A stretch of DNA of 64,000 nt from Yarrowia lipolytica (Eukaryota; Ascomycota; Dipodascomycetes; Dipodascales): assembly GCF_001761485.1 (NCBI RefSeq), contig NC_090775.1, positions 434,001 to 498,000 of the forward strand, given 5' to 3'. Below are positions 53,457 through 64,000 of the stretch, one piece after another (position 1 is the stretch's first letter; the number at the start of each line of letters is the position of its first letter). The position numbers were made by a program, and so were the translations under genes. Below the pieces are notes generated by a model. The model searched no databases. It was not told the origin of the DNA and worked only from the letters and a program-made list of their open reading frames with translations.

Positions 53457-56229
53457 TTACAACGAGCCCACAAATCCAGCAACCAACTCGGCCACTTCCT
53501 CATCACCCGATCTAGCCTTGCACTGCACCACAACTCCTGTTCGCTGCGAGGCGGCCATCTTGATCTGCACAATCACCTTCTCGCCAGTCAGAGTCTTTCC
53601 AAACAGCTTCAGAGTATGTGTGGAAGCCGAGGTGACCTCATCAGACGACTCCAGAGGAGTGAGAGACAGCTGTGAAATGAGAAACTGGACAGCTTCCTCC
53701 AGACCCTTGTATTCGGACAGAGTGGCAGTGTCAACCGCCTCGGTGTTGGCCAGCTCGTCCCACAGGTGGTCAAACGAGCCGATGAAGCCACCCTCGAGGT
53801 AGTCGCCAGCACCCAGCACCAGGTTCTCAATCTGGTACTCGTCCTCGTCGCCGTCCTCAGACACCTCGCCGGTGGTCTTGTTGATGTCATGGAGAGTGAA
53901 CTTGAGAATGTTCTCAAACGATGCAACAGCAAGATGGTCCTCGGTCTTCTCGAGGGCCACGTAGACGGTGCCGTGAGAATCGGGACCAAGCTCGTCCACA
54001 GGAAGAATGAACTCCTCCACCAGCTCCTCGCTGTCGTCCTCAATAGACGCCACCACTGACACGTTGCTGAGCTGTGCGTCGGGAAGCGTGTTGTGCACGT
54101 CGTACTGCAGCACCACGTGGCTGGGGAAAATGTGTTTGATGGCAGTCACGACAAACTCAGTCTCGGACTCGGTGAGAGCCACCGCAAGAGAAGACTTGAG
54201 AGGAGTGCCAAAGGCTGCCAGATCGGGAATAGCGGCCAGCTCGGCAGCGTACTTCTCGGCACGCTGGATAGCGGCCTCGTGAGAATTGCTCTTGGACGCC
54301 AGGTTGGCGGTGGTGGCAGCAGCCGCAGAAGCAGGGGTGGGTCCTCCAGCTCCGCCGTTGACCACAGGGGTGGCCTCGGTGGTCTCTCTGTGTGCCTTGA
54401 GAGCAGCCTCTCGGGCCTCCTGGTCGGTGATGAGAGGCACAGAGGACATGTCAAAGGGCGTGTCAAAGTCGGCACCGGACCCAGTCACATACAGAGCCAG
54501 CTTGTGCTCCAGAATGGGGAGAGAGAATCGCGACTCGGGCGAAATGTATGCCTTGGCCTGGGCCTGGTCACCAGACTCGAGCAGCTTGAGCGCAATGACA
54601 GCTCGGTCTCGCACCTCGTCGGTCTCATCCTCCAGAGATCGCTCCAGCAGCACCTTGACGGACTTCTTGACAGAGGTGTCATCCACCAGCGCGAACTTGG
54701 CCAGTGCAGAGACAGCAGCTGCTCGAATGAAAGCGTTTTCAAGCACGATTCGGTTGTAGATGTACCGAATGTACACTGTGGGGTTGGCGGCGGCAGGGCC
54801 CTCCTGTCCGAGAGTATGCAAGACGGAAACAACAATCTCGGTGTACTCGCAGTCCTCGATGAACTCGCACAGAATGCCGAGGGCGGTGTCTCTGCAGTCG
54901 GGCACGTACCGGATCATGTCAAACAGCGCGGCAACCACGGCAGCCTTGTATTGGGCACTGCCACCATCGTTCCGAAGGGTGTTGCCAAAGAACTGCAGCA
55001 TGGTAGACTTTTTAGCGTGGAACTTAAGCGCTAGCGACCGGACAGCATCGATGACCACAATTCGGAATTCGTCGGTGATGTCGGACATGAACCCGCTGAT
55101 CTGGGTGACCAGCTTGTCGACGGAGGCCTCATTGCCGGTCTTGAGCAGCGCCGTGATGGCGTAGGTGGCGATGGACCGGTTAGAGTCGGTGATCAAGGGC
55201 TGGATCTCCGCGTTGCACACGGCCACGGCGCCGGGGTTGGTCATCGCGAACCGGTTGAGGATTCGGATGGCTGCAAACCGGGCAATGGTTCGAGGAGACG
55301 CCAGGAAGGCCCGCAGCGACTCAATGGCGGAGGCGGCCTCCTTAGGGCTCACGTCTCGGAGGGTGAGCACGGCCTTGGCGGCCTCGAGGGCGACCATGTC
55401 GGATTTGTGGCCGAGATATCGTTCCAGGAGGGCCACGAGCTGTTGCCGGTGGGCACCGTCGTTGGCAGCCTTGGCGATGAATCGGATGAGCATGACATTG
55501 GCGTTGGGCGACTGCAGGTGGGCCGAGGCGCCGGAGAACTGCTGGATGAGCTTGATGAGGGCCATTCGGTCGTGTGCTCGCAGCTCGTACAGCAGCGACA
55601 GGGCGTGGTAGGGGGCCAGCACGGCGGGGCCGGGGCGTAGTTGGGCAGGGGTCACCCGCCGGGAAGTTCTTCTGCGACGTGACCGCCTCCTGGACCTCGG
55701 CGGCCCATCGGCGAATGGTGTCCTTGGCGATGGGGAGCAGGTGGTAGGCCGACACGAGGGCGGCCGACGACACGGAGGTGTGACGGTCGACAATGGCCGT
55801 TTTCATCAGCCGCTCAATGCCCTGCACAAACGAGCCGTCAATGACCCGCGCCAGTGCTCGGATGGCATTGGGTTTGTAGATCAGGTCCGACGAGCCCTGC
55901 ACGTCTCGGGTGATGGACGAGGTGACCATAATCACGTCGTTGTTGGACAGAGGCACCAGCTCCTTGATGGCCAGATACACAATCTGCCGCAGCGACGGGT
56001 CCTTATGGGGGAACAGCTTGGACACGGCGATGAACAGACCCGTGGCCTCAAACTCACTGAAGGTCTCGCCGATGGTGAGCAGGTGGATCAGCTTGGCCAG
56101 CAGCTTTCGGCACTTTCGCGCGTTGATGGGCGACTCGGCAAACGCCCGCTGACACTCCTGGTACACGGTCATCTTGTCCAGCGCGCCCGACTCAATGTCG
56201 TCGTTTTTCTTGTAGCTGAGCGCTGACAT
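53457..56229 (-). CDS. SEC21: COPI coat gamma subunit, with one break in frame
   Basis: Gamma-COP, part of the adaptor-like F-subcomplex of the COPI coat for Golgi-to-ER transport. The N-terminal part starts MSALSYKKNDDIESGALDKM at 56229 and runs in one frame to about 55645. The rest continues in a second frame from there to the TAA at 53457. The two parts join naturally in the adaptin trunk (EAVTSQKNFPAG, then RPGPAVLAPYHALSLLYEL, where yeast and human have YHALGLLY). Skipping one base gives 923 residues, close to yeast Sec21 (935). No splice signals explain the change. The likely site is the C-run in GGTGACCCCTGCCC at about 55642-55655. The C-terminal appendage domain is present. SEC21 is essential in yeast, so a sequence or assembly error is the first explanation. 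Confidence 0.9.
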
Positions 56230-57519
56230 TGTGGGGAGTGGTGTAGGATGACAATGTATGTGTGCTGTGTGTCGGTGTAACAACTGTATCTGACGTGTTT
56301 CTTTCGTTAGGGTTAGGGTAGGATAGGTGGAATGGATGGGAGGAGTGGTGCCGGAGCTGTGGGTCGAAAAAGGGCACTTTTTTGGACGGCAAAATAAATT
56401 GGGCAAGGAAAAGAAATATGAAATCGCTATAATATGTGTTTAACCCATTTTTTTCTGCTTTTTACACCCAGCGAGCGCCTTTTCTGAGCCCTCTGATCTG
56501 GCTCTATGTACAAGTACAGTACATCCGACGTGCGGTTATACGGTTATACAGGTAGAAGTTGAAATAGACCCTGAAAAAGTGAAAAAAATGGGGAAAAATG
56601 TGGGAAAAATTACATTAAATATAACACAACATTGTCTTTGAAAGTAATAATTTTGCGGATTTCTATCTCCCCAGAATTACCATTTAAACCGATCCTCCAT
56701 CGCGCCAAAACACCCTAATTTATTGTACGGCGTAAATAAAGTTTCGAGACCCGGTGGTGAAATATTGGAGATGTGGAACAGGACGTTCATGGGTGTATAA
56801 TCGGAAAAAATGGGGAAAAATGGAGAAAATGAGGAAAAATCAGAAAAAAAAAAGGGAAAAAATTGGAAAAATCACAAAAATCTCAACGATCTAAACATGC
56901 CGCCAAATTTCTGAGACTCTCGGAAAAATCAACCACATTCTCCAACCTCTCCCCATTCACCTCCTCTCCTGCAACTATCAAAACTCCTGCGCACTCATGT
57001 GATGCAAAACCAACCAGTTTTGATCAAAATGAGCTGTAAATTTCACAGTAGAGTCTCAAAGACGTGATCATCACCAATCACCAACATCCAGTCAATCGAC
57101 CATCTTTTCACCCACCTGATCCAACTGTTGTACAGACTCAGTTCTGAGACAGTTCTGAGACTACGGCGAAAAAAAACATAAGGTAGACACAACCAACAAG
57201 TCTCTATTGTTTTTTTATTTTTTATTTTAACTATCCATATTTACCATCAACAAGCAAAGACTGCTTCTGATAGAAACAGGTATATACCACTGAAACCGCC
57301 CCTAAAACACACACTTTATATATACCCCATTAATTATGAAGATACTTCACTGAATACCATCACATTCAGCACAGAGCTCAACTGCAGCAAAACATTAACG
57401 ACCCCACCCCGTATCACTCATCATGACGCGTAGTTGCCGCAGTCGCTACGGATAGTTCTATGGGCTGAAATTGATCGCTCTCTCGATCATAGTTCGGTCT
57501 TCCCCCCACCCTCCTAGTT
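56230..57519. other. SEC21 upstream region
   Basis: 1.3 kb between SEC21 and the unknown gene, both on the minus strand. It has the TTAGGG box, then a long A/G-rich tract at about 56575-56885 made of GGAAAAAT-like words. I see no gene. Confidence 0.5.
56306..56320 (+). promoter_or_regulatory. Double TTAGGG box upstream of SEC21
   Basis: GTTAGGGTTAGGGTA, about 80 bases upstream of the SEC21 start. Two consecutive TTAGGG units are present, the same motif as upstream of ATP1 and COX13. Confidence 0.45.
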
Positions 57520-58991
57520 CTATCGCCTTCTTCTCGCCCGCATCGCCATAATCGGCCGCTTCACCACATTCCACTTGACTGTGTCCCAGGCTTTGGTCAC
57601 AAAGTGGTCCTCCTTGTTCTCAGATGGGTCTTTGTAGTTGTAATCTGCAGCAAAAGTGTTGCTGCCCCCACCTCCCACGCACCTCCGCTTCCGATTCTCA
57701 GGATCGCCACTGACGGGAACATAACTCTCATCGCCAACCTCGCGATGGAACTCGCAGGTCGCAGCATGTTCCCCTCTCTGTCCACAATCATAGCACGAGT
57801 TCAGCAACTCCGAAGAGGGAAGACACCGCAGGTGCTCAGGGACCTTGCTCTCAACGGCGTACTTCAAAATGCCGCGAGTGCCGTCCGCCAGCTTGCGCAC
57901 CTTGTACTGTGGCAGAGTGTGCTTGTTTTTGCGCTCGTAAACAGCACAAGCGTTCCACTGGTTGAATGTTGCAAAGGGATTGTAGCTGTCGATCTTGTTC
58001 TCCTTTCGTTTCCGCTCGACGACACTGTGGAACTCGGGTGTGATTGTCTTGGCCCAGAAAAGATCGTGAGCGTCAATGGCGTGTGGGTCGTCCATTACTT
58101 TTCCGTCCGGAATGGGGCCTCCATCCTCAGGCAGGGGGGCGACAGAGGGAGCGGGTAGAGAGTGACGTTTGCGACTCTGAGATTGAGCCGAGGAAAGACT
58201 CTGTAGATAGCTGACAGGCTGTCCAAGGCCCAGACTCGAGTGTCGGGACTGATAGGGCCGGGTCAGCGAAGACGACTGTGGCTCAAAGGGGAGATGCGCA
58301 GGAGTCTCCTGATGTGAGTATTTTTGGAAATCGCCCTGGTAGCTTGGGCCAGAGGGAGTTGGAGGAGTTGTTAATGACAGGCTTGTTCCCACAACTCGGC
58401 CATTCTCGTCCAGCTGGATTCCCTGATAGTGGTCTGGGCTGAAAGGGTAATGGGATTCAGAAGGCCGGGATGAGGCCTTGGTCGAATATAGACCGTCAAT
58501 GTAGCCAGTCTGTAGGGGGGACGACTTCTGAGAAGATCCAGCGGTAGGCTGATAACCACTGGATGGCAGAAACCTCTGGTGGAGTTCAGTGGGCGACCCA
58601 ATCGAGTGGCGACTGGGACGGGAGCCGTGAGCGATTGAAGGACTCTGGGCATAAGTGTAGTTTGGTTGAAAGTAGGTTGGTTGTTTGAAGTCGCTTCTCT
58701 GAGCGTGGCTGTCTGTGTTGCGAGATGACACTGTGTTAGCGGTGGTATCACACTGAGGGTAACCAGTCGGGTTTCACAGTCTCTGGTGCCACACAATCTG
58801 GAGACACAGAGACTAACTAGTCGGGTTTCACACGTCAGTCTCTGATGACACAAAAATCCCGGGGTATCTCCGTTCTCGTGTTGCGGATGAGTGGGTTTTT
58901 GTGCGGTATCTGGGTCTGGTTTTTTGGTGGAATCTGTTTCTGGTATCTCTCATGATTCACGTGACACATGGAACGATCAGACATACTCACT
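57520..58991 (-). CDS. Unknown basic protein with intron-split start codon
   Basis: 403 residues. The frame at 58731 opens with GTG and has no ATG until deep inside. The minus strand has a consensus acceptor GCTAACACAG ending at 58731 and a donor GTGAGTATGT starting at 58990. Splicing these joins A (58991) to TG (58730-58729) and makes ATG TCA TCT CGC, so the start codon is divided by a 260-nt intron. Residues 1-200 are Ser/Gln/Pro-rich and disordered. Residues ~225-400 look folded: HDLFWAKTITPEFH, YNPFATFNQWNACAVYERK (part), a Cys/His group CYDCGQRGEHAATCEFH near 325, and a basic end RPIMAMRARRRR. I recognise no family. The folded part suggests a real conserved gene, perhaps limited to yeasts. 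Confidence 0.82.
58731..58990 (-). other. Intron splitting the start codon A|TG
   Basis: 260 nt. Donor GTGAGTATGT, acceptor GCTAACACAG. Exon 1 is then almost wholly untranslated and contributes only the A of the ATG. Confidence 0.88.
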
Positions 58992-59882
58992 TGAGCAAAT
59001 CAGTTTGGTCACTGTAGCACTGGGTGGAGAGTAGGAGAGAGTTGGTTTTGAGTGGTTGGGTTGTATGCTATGTTTTTATTTTATTTTATTTTATTTTTAT
59101 AATAACCTGTGTTAGAGTACTGTCCTGAATTTAGTTAATAAATCTTAATTTTAGTTTGCAATGTTTTAAATTTAGTTGGACCATTAAAGTGAATTAAAAT
59201 TGTTTGTACGAGGACAGAAGGGCCAGTTGAACTCGACCAATTCCCAAGATATTAAGACCAAAATACAAAGACGAGCAGTTTCCGTTGCAACGACCAGAAT
59301 AACCTTTTCGGAATTGCTCCATCTCGTCCACATCCCGAGATATCTACCCTCCCCAACTCCCCGACTCACCCTTTACAACCTTCAGGGTAGCATTCAAAGC
59401 CACAACTGGAATAATGCCGAGTTTTGACGTAATCAAACGCAATTGGAGCCGTTCGAGATTGCTTAGAAACTCCGATTATTTGCAAAAAAACAACAACAAA
59501 AAAAAACTGCTCCGAATCTCTCAACCTCCCCTTCTCCAGAGACCGCAACTCTTCCTCCCCGCATCTTGAGTCATCTCAGACATGTGATGTTTGCAGACAT
59601 TATGCACGGCGTTTCCATGACACGGGCCGGTGGACGGAGTCCGACGACAGCTCGCCAGAGCTGGATAATGGCGGTAAAAATCCGGAAAAAATCGGAAACG
59701 ATTGGCGGAGCCCATTTATGGCCGATTTGATTTACCCGGAATTGGTCGCATTTTTTGTCCCCGTTCCAAACAGACATCCATTCGCCACGCTCATTGGTCC
59801 AAGCACGCCATCGGTCCCAAACCCGAGTCATCACGTCATACATATTATATTAACCTTGTCTTATCAATCAGCCTAAAAAAAA
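58992..59882. promoter_or_regulatory. Divergent promoter region
   Basis: Between the unknown gene (-) and the permease gene (+). Includes a (TTTTA)n tract at about 59072-59100, an A-run near 59485-59505 and a TATA-like ATATTATATTAACC about 35 bases before the permease ATG. I see no gene. Confidence 0.5.
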
Positions 59883-61559
59883 ATGAGCCACAGCCCAAAA
59901 GTATATGAGGACGAAGATGGGCCGTTTGACAGCGACCTATCGTCCTCCATCGCCATACCGCTCACCGACATGCGCTCCGACTCGGTTTCCAAGCCCCGGT
60001 CGGCAGAAACATCGCCGCTGCTAGACCCGTACAGAGTCAGCGACGTGACCGAACTGGACCTGGGTGCCGGCTACAACACAGCAACCAATGAACCCATCTC
60101 CGACAAGGCCCAGCTCCACACCCTGTCGCTCTCCAGCACAGCCCTGCTCATTCTCAACAAAATGATCGGAACTGGAGTCTTCTCCACCCCCTCAGGCATC
60201 TACCAACTCACCGGCTCGGTCGGCATCTCTCTGGTGCTGTGGGTTCTGGGAGGAGTTCTGGCCTTCACGGGCCTCAGCGTCTACCTCGACTTTGGACTGC
60301 GAATTCCAAAGTCGGGAGGCGAAAAAAACTACCTGGAACGAGTCTACCGTAAACCGCGATTTCTGTCCACCGTCATCTTCGGCACGGAAATCGTCATGAC
60401 CGGATTCTCGGCCGGAAACGCCTACGCGTTTGGAAAGTACATTTTGTACGCCGTGGGACTCGAGGACCCGTCCGACGGAGCCGTCCGATCGGTCGCCTGT
60501 CTGGCGGTCACCTTTGCATGCCTTCTCCACGCCACCGCCCCCAGACTGAGCACCCGTCTCAGTAACATTCTCGGCGTCTTCAAAGTCCTGGTGCTCGTTC
60601 TTATTGTCTTCTCTGGGGCCCTGGCTGTCCTCAACTTTGTCGATATTCCAGACAAACCCCACAACTTCTCAAACCTATGGGAAATCGACCATACCGTGTC
60701 CCCTGGTCTTTCTGGCTCTCCTTACGCCCTGGCCATTGCTCTACTTCGAGTGGCGTACTCATACAAGGGCTGGGAGAACGCCAATTACGTGCTGGGACAC
60801 GTGAAAAATCCCTCCTACACCCTCCCTCGCGCAGGAACCGCGGCAATCTCCATTGTGACAGTTTTGTACTTTCTCTGCAATCTGGCTTACTTTGCGGTGA
60901 TTCCCAAGACCGACATTGCCAACTCGGGAGTCATTGTCGCGGGCGAATTCTTCACCCGTGTGTACGGACACTCACTAGCGGCTAGAGCTCTTCCTTTTTT
61001 CGTGTCGCTTTCAAACATTGGAAATGTGCTGGCAGTGTCTTATGCTCATGGAATTGTAAACTATGAGGTAGCCAAGGATCACATTTTGCCGTTTACGTCC
61101 TTCTGGACGTCGCTCAAGCCGTTTGGAACTCCCGCCGCAGCGTTCCTGCTTCATTGGCTCATTACGGTGGTGGTTCTGGTACTGCCTCCTGCTGGAGAGG
61201 TCTATGAAATCATCATCGACATGTATACCTATCCCGGCACGATTATCAACATTTTTGTGGCCGCTGGACTGCTCTATCTGCATGCCAACCCACTGGAGAA
61301 CTGGTCTCGAGACAAGTACTCTTCTCCTATGATTGTGACTCTGGTGTTTCTGGTGCTGCAGCTGTTTATGACTTTCTTCCCCATGATCCCTCCTCCCCAA
61401 CACAACGGCCAGCTACCATACTATGCTGTTCCTTTGCTGGGATGGTTGGTGGTGCTGTTTGGTTTCGTGTACTTTGCGGTGTGGAGAAAGACGGAGAGAC
61501 CGAACCTGTTGGCTGCCAAAGTGAAGCAGGAGGAAATGGGGGAGTTGGAGGAGCAGTAA
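59883..61559 (+). CDS. Methionine permease-like transporter (MUP family)
   Basis: A 558-residue amino acid permease of the APC superfamily, L-type/MUP branch, expected in the plasma membrane. About 75 cytosolic residues precede TM1. TM1 contains the substrate-site motif KMIGTGVFSTPSGIY. About 12 hydrophobic segments follow, including LVLWVLGGVLAFTGLSVYLDFG, then PKSGGEKNYLERVYRKP, which matches the MUP1/MUP3 signature, and the typical SYKGWENANYVLGHVKNP. The likely substrates are methionine and related amino acids; Mup1 and Mup3 cannot be told apart by eye. The ATG at 59883 follows an A-run and lies shortly after a TATA-like sequence. No intron is seen. Confidence 0.88.
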   Translation: MSHSPKVYEDEDGPFDSDLSSSIAIPLTDMRSDSVSKPRSAETSPLLDPYRVSDVTELDLGAGYNTATNEPISDKAQLHTLSLSSTALLILNKMIGTGVFSTPSGIYQLTGSVGISLVLWVLGGVLAFTGLSVYLDFGLRIPKSGGEKNYLERVYRKPRFLSTVIFGTEIVMTGFSAGNAYAFGKYILYAVGLEDPSDGAVRSVACLAVTFACLLHATAPRLSTRLSNILGVFKVLVLVLIVFSGALAVLNFVDIPDKPHNFSNLWEIDHTVSPGLSGSPYALAIALLRVAYSYKGWENANYVLGHVKNPSYTLPRAGTAAISIVTVLYFLCNLAYFAVIPKTDIANSGVIVAGEFFTRVYGHSLAARALPFFVSLSNIGNVLAVSYAHGIVNYEVAKDHILPFTSFWTSLKPFGTPAAAFLLHWLITVVVLVLPPAGEVYEIIIDMYTYPGTIINIFVAAGLLYLHANPLENWSRDKYSSPMIVTLVFLVLQLFMTFFPMIPPPQHNGQLPYYAVPLLGWLVVLFGFVYFAVWRKTERPNLLAAKVKQEEMGELEEQ

Positions 61560-61796
61560 GAGTTTGTGAGGGATGAGACGAGAGACTCCTTCTACAAGAC
61601 GATAGAGATAAGGAGTACTCCATTACTACTCCATTATTTATTCTAACTAGACTTAATGAATTATGACATGACAAGGAGACCGTGAAACCATTGGAGGAAT
61701 TAACCGATGAAAACGACATCATCTCACTAACTAAACCTCTAGAACATGACTTTTTACCGTTCCACTTAACACTTATCTGTGGTATGAGGATGAAGT

Positions 61797-61925
61797 AATA
61801 AAAAATAAAAAAAAAAATAAAAAATAAAAAAAAAAAATAAAAAATAAAAAAAAAAAAATAAAAATAAATAATAATAAATAAATAAATATTTTTTTTAAAA
61901 AAAGGGTAAAAAAATAAAAAAAATG
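61797..61925. repeat. A/T low-complexity tract
   Basis: Almost pure A with interspersed T, in three loosely repeated blocks of about 20-25 bases, then a T-run and another A-run. Confidence 0.85.
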
Positions 61926-62780
61926 TCACACATGTATCATTGACTAAATTGAAGTGTGTATTCTCGACGGAGAATCGTTCCAGGATCCAAACGATATCGA
62001 AACACAAATACATTGTAGACACACCATTGACATGAGCGAAACTAGAGCGAGCCCAATTTTATCCATACTGAAGGTTCTAACTGCACTTTAGTTGAACAAA
62101 AATTGGTGCTGGGGGTTCTAATTCAATCTTCCAAAAGCCTCAGAGATATCAAACCGATACCAATCGATAGAAAATAGCTGTTTTCTAGACTAAGATGGAG
62201 GAATATCATCTTTTACCATTCAAATTTCCGAAGTTGGACCACATTTGTACAATCACCGGACCAAACTTTGTTGGAATTCTAGTTGGAATTATTACAGGGT
62301 TAGTTAAGAGTTAAGTAAGTGTATTTATATAATTACCCAATGCATTTACTTATTATTAGTGTGTCTATGTAACTTGTACTTGTATAATGATGAGTGACTT
62401 TTGTCACGATAACCTGAGGCGGCGATAGTTATGTATGAAACGAAACGGCACCGAAGATCGGTACTCCGACCGAACAGTGGCATTCTCTAGCCACATACCA
62501 GCACCATATCCATATTTCCACCTTGTCGAACAAATCAGGGACAGTAGCTGTGACAAGGCTGCCAGTATCTCCAGTCAAAAGCAGACATGAGTCGTGCAAT
62601 CGACTAGGGATGGTAATGATTGTAGACATGCTGGATGGTATTGAAGCCAGCGAGTCGTGAAAAGCCGGCGTATCATCTGGAGCTGGCGATCGACTTTTTG
62701 TCAGTCTACTAATCGAAGATTAGCGAGCAAGCAAGCTAATCGTTTCAGATCCTTCGGTAATTCACAGTTCGATCTCGATC

Positions 62781-62900
62781 AACTCGGACCGTAATGCTCA
62801 ACTCGGACCGTAATGCTCAACACGGACCGCAATGCTCAACTCGGACCGTAATGCTCAACTCGGACCGTAATGCTCAACTCGGACCGTAATGCTCAACTCG
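62781..62900 (-). repeat. 19-bp tandem repeat with CGG-A-CCG core
   Basis: Six units of AACTCGGACCGTAATGCTC (62781-62894) plus a partial seventh. Only unit 3 differs, at two positions. Each unit has the palindrome CGGACCG. The array starts about 40 bases beyond the stop codon of the partial regulator gene, so it lies in its 3' UTR or just downstream. Confidence 0.93.
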
Positions 62901-62938
62901 CTTCACTCGTTCACTCGTTCGCTCGTTCGCTCGAGTAA

Positions 62939-64000
62939 TCAATCGGCCACCAACCCAACCCCAACTCCCTCCCTCAAAACTCCCTCCTCATCCGGCCTTC
63001 CTCTAACCAACCCCTCCTCCTCACCCGGTCTCAGAAACTTTTGTCGCAATCTGCCCTCCATAAAAGACTCATACTCTCCGCTCGAGTCCCTCTCGCTACA
63101 GCAAATCTCCAACGGCCAATCGAGATGAGGTCGAAAGTTGGCAGGCACCTGCTCACAGATATCCACAATGTCCATTTCCACCCGCTTCAACTTGTCAAAC
63201 AAAGGCAAGCCAAAGTACATGATAGCAAGATAGTAACAGTAGAGCAACAGAGCGTATGGGTTTCGCTTTCTGCACAATCTCATGAGCTCCGGAGCCTTGA
63301 GGGCCCAAGTTGCCATATTGTCAAAGGAACCGTCCTCCACCACGGCAATATACGTTTTGCTAAATCGTAGCAGCTCGTATCCAATCACGGCCTTGCTCTC
63401 CGAGTCGGCAAAGTGCCAGATTTTCCACATGTCTTCCTCGCGCGGCAAGAAAAACGTCTGTTCGCGATCCCAGCAAATAGGCAGGGTGTATACTCCGTCC
63501 ATGCTTTCTGCGAGGTCGGTGACGCTTTTGCCGATGCTGACGAGGTCCGCCGACGCCGTTTCGCCCGACTCCTCTTGTTCAAAGCTCAAGATGGGCACCA
63601 CGTTGGGCAGGGAGGCGGCGTGGATGTAGATGGTGATCGAACAGACGACGACCGCGTCCATGAGCTCGTCAGTGCAAGCGGCGTACATGCGTGCGACCTG
63701 CTCCAGAGTCTCGGAAAACCAGCTCATGTTCTGCATCAGCTCCTCCTCGCTCTCCGACGCTAGTTGCGGCTTCTGCTGGATGCTCTGATTCACCTTTTGG
63801 ATCAGCCACACTAGCCGCTCCAGCGCCACGTAGCTCGTGGCCATTCCACGATGTTGTTTGAGCTCCGGATGCTCTTTCAGATCCGCCGTCATGTGGTCCA
63901 GGTGTTCTTTGAGCACTTCTCGGCCCACCTCGATCAGCGAGATGGTGATGAAAAACGCCGTTGGTCGTTTCGTCTGTGCCAAAATACTCTGCAGAGTCAG
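62939..64000 (-). CDS. C-terminal part of a fungal transcription factor, cut by window edge
   Basis: At least 353 residues, open to the right edge of the window. The apparent start is a TTG and codons continue in frame to base 64000, so the N-terminus, where a zinc cluster would lie, is outside. The visible part is mostly helical, with NPYALLLYCYYLAIMYFGLPL and then FRPHLDWPLEICC. This matches the end of the Upc2-like branch of Zn2Cys6 regulators, where a helix of the form NP-ALLLL-YYL is followed by W/F-P-LDWP. The tail is Glu/Gly-rich. The specific function is unknown. Confidence 0.65.
   Translation of the reverse strand: MTLQSILAQTKRPTAFFITISLIEVGREVLKEHLDHMTADLKEHPELKQHRGMATSYVALERLVWLIQKVNQSIQQKPQLASESEEELMQNMSWFSETLEQVARMYAACTDELMDAVVVCSITIYIHAASLPNVVPILSFEQEESGETASADLVSIGKSVTDLAESMDGVYTLPICWDREQTFFLPREEDMWKIWHFADSESKAVIGYELLRFSKTYIAVVEDGSFDNMATWALKAPELMRLCRKRNPYALLLYCYYLAIMYFGLPLFDKLKRVEMDIVDICEQVPANFRPHLDWPLEICCSERDSSGEYESFMEGRLRQKFLRPGEEEGLVRGRPDEEGVLREGVGVGLVAD

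Larger units (their letters stand above)
61560..62938. other. Convergent intergenic region
   Basis: 1.4 kb between the permease (+) and the partial regulator (-). An A/T-only tract covers about 61797-61925, with three similar AAAAAATAAAAAAAAAAAAT units, probably a source of length variation. A 19-bp tandem array lies at its right end. I see no gene. Confidence 0.5.

Overview
The window reads as nuclear chromosomal DNA of the yeast Yarrowia lipolytica. The evidence is: spliced genes with a GTGAGT donor and a CTAAC branch point fused almost directly to the 3' AG; a complete L1-type LINE with the architecture of the Yarrowia element Ylli; long intergenic regions full of TACAGTAC/GTACTTGTAC and CACGTGA words; and orthologues of yeast ATP1, COX13, CDC55, RPC53, CAF40, YAP1, ATG13, SEC21 and a MUP-type permease. 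Species is an inference from these signals. No database was searched.

Layout. 1-7.9 kb: a Zn2Cys6 regulator (+), a two-finger Swi5/Ace2-like C2H2 protein (-), then a 3.9 kb stretch without a gene. 7.9-12.5 kb: divergent OXPHOS pair ATP1 (-, three exons) and COX13 (+, two exons), with telomere-like TTAGGG boxes in the shared promoter region. 14.3-26.8 kb: CDC55 (-) and RPC53 (+), a divergent pair whose promoter region is split by a full-length Ylli and a 5'-truncated second copy, both on the minus strand. 27.2-35.1 kb: an LRR protein (-), CAF40 (+) and a very glutamine-rich C2H2 protein (-). 35.1-42.3 kb: a gene desert with splice-like signals and a decayed coding-like patch. 42.3-50.9 kb: YAP1 (+), a large WD-repeat protein (-) and ATG13 (-). 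53.4-64 kb: SEC21 (-, with one break in frame), an unknown basic protein (-) whose start codon is split by an intron, a methionine-permease-like transporter (+) and the C-terminal part of a second zinc-cluster-type regulator running off the right edge (-).

The genes do not form a pathway cluster. They are housekeeping genes (respiration, Pol III, COPI, CCR4-NOT, PP2A, autophagy) mixed with transcription factors. The only visible functional pairing is ATP1/COX13. The main results from reading the sequence are: the second exon of COX13, whose apparent stop codon is part of the splice donor; the A|TG split start of the 57.5-59.0 kb gene; the three-exon ATP1; a probable one-base break in SEC21; two nearly identical Ylli copies lying head to tail; a possible third ORF in Ylli; TTAGGG boxes upstream of ATP1, COX13 and SEC21; and short tandem repeats in the YAP1 and ATG13 leaders and beside the last regulator.
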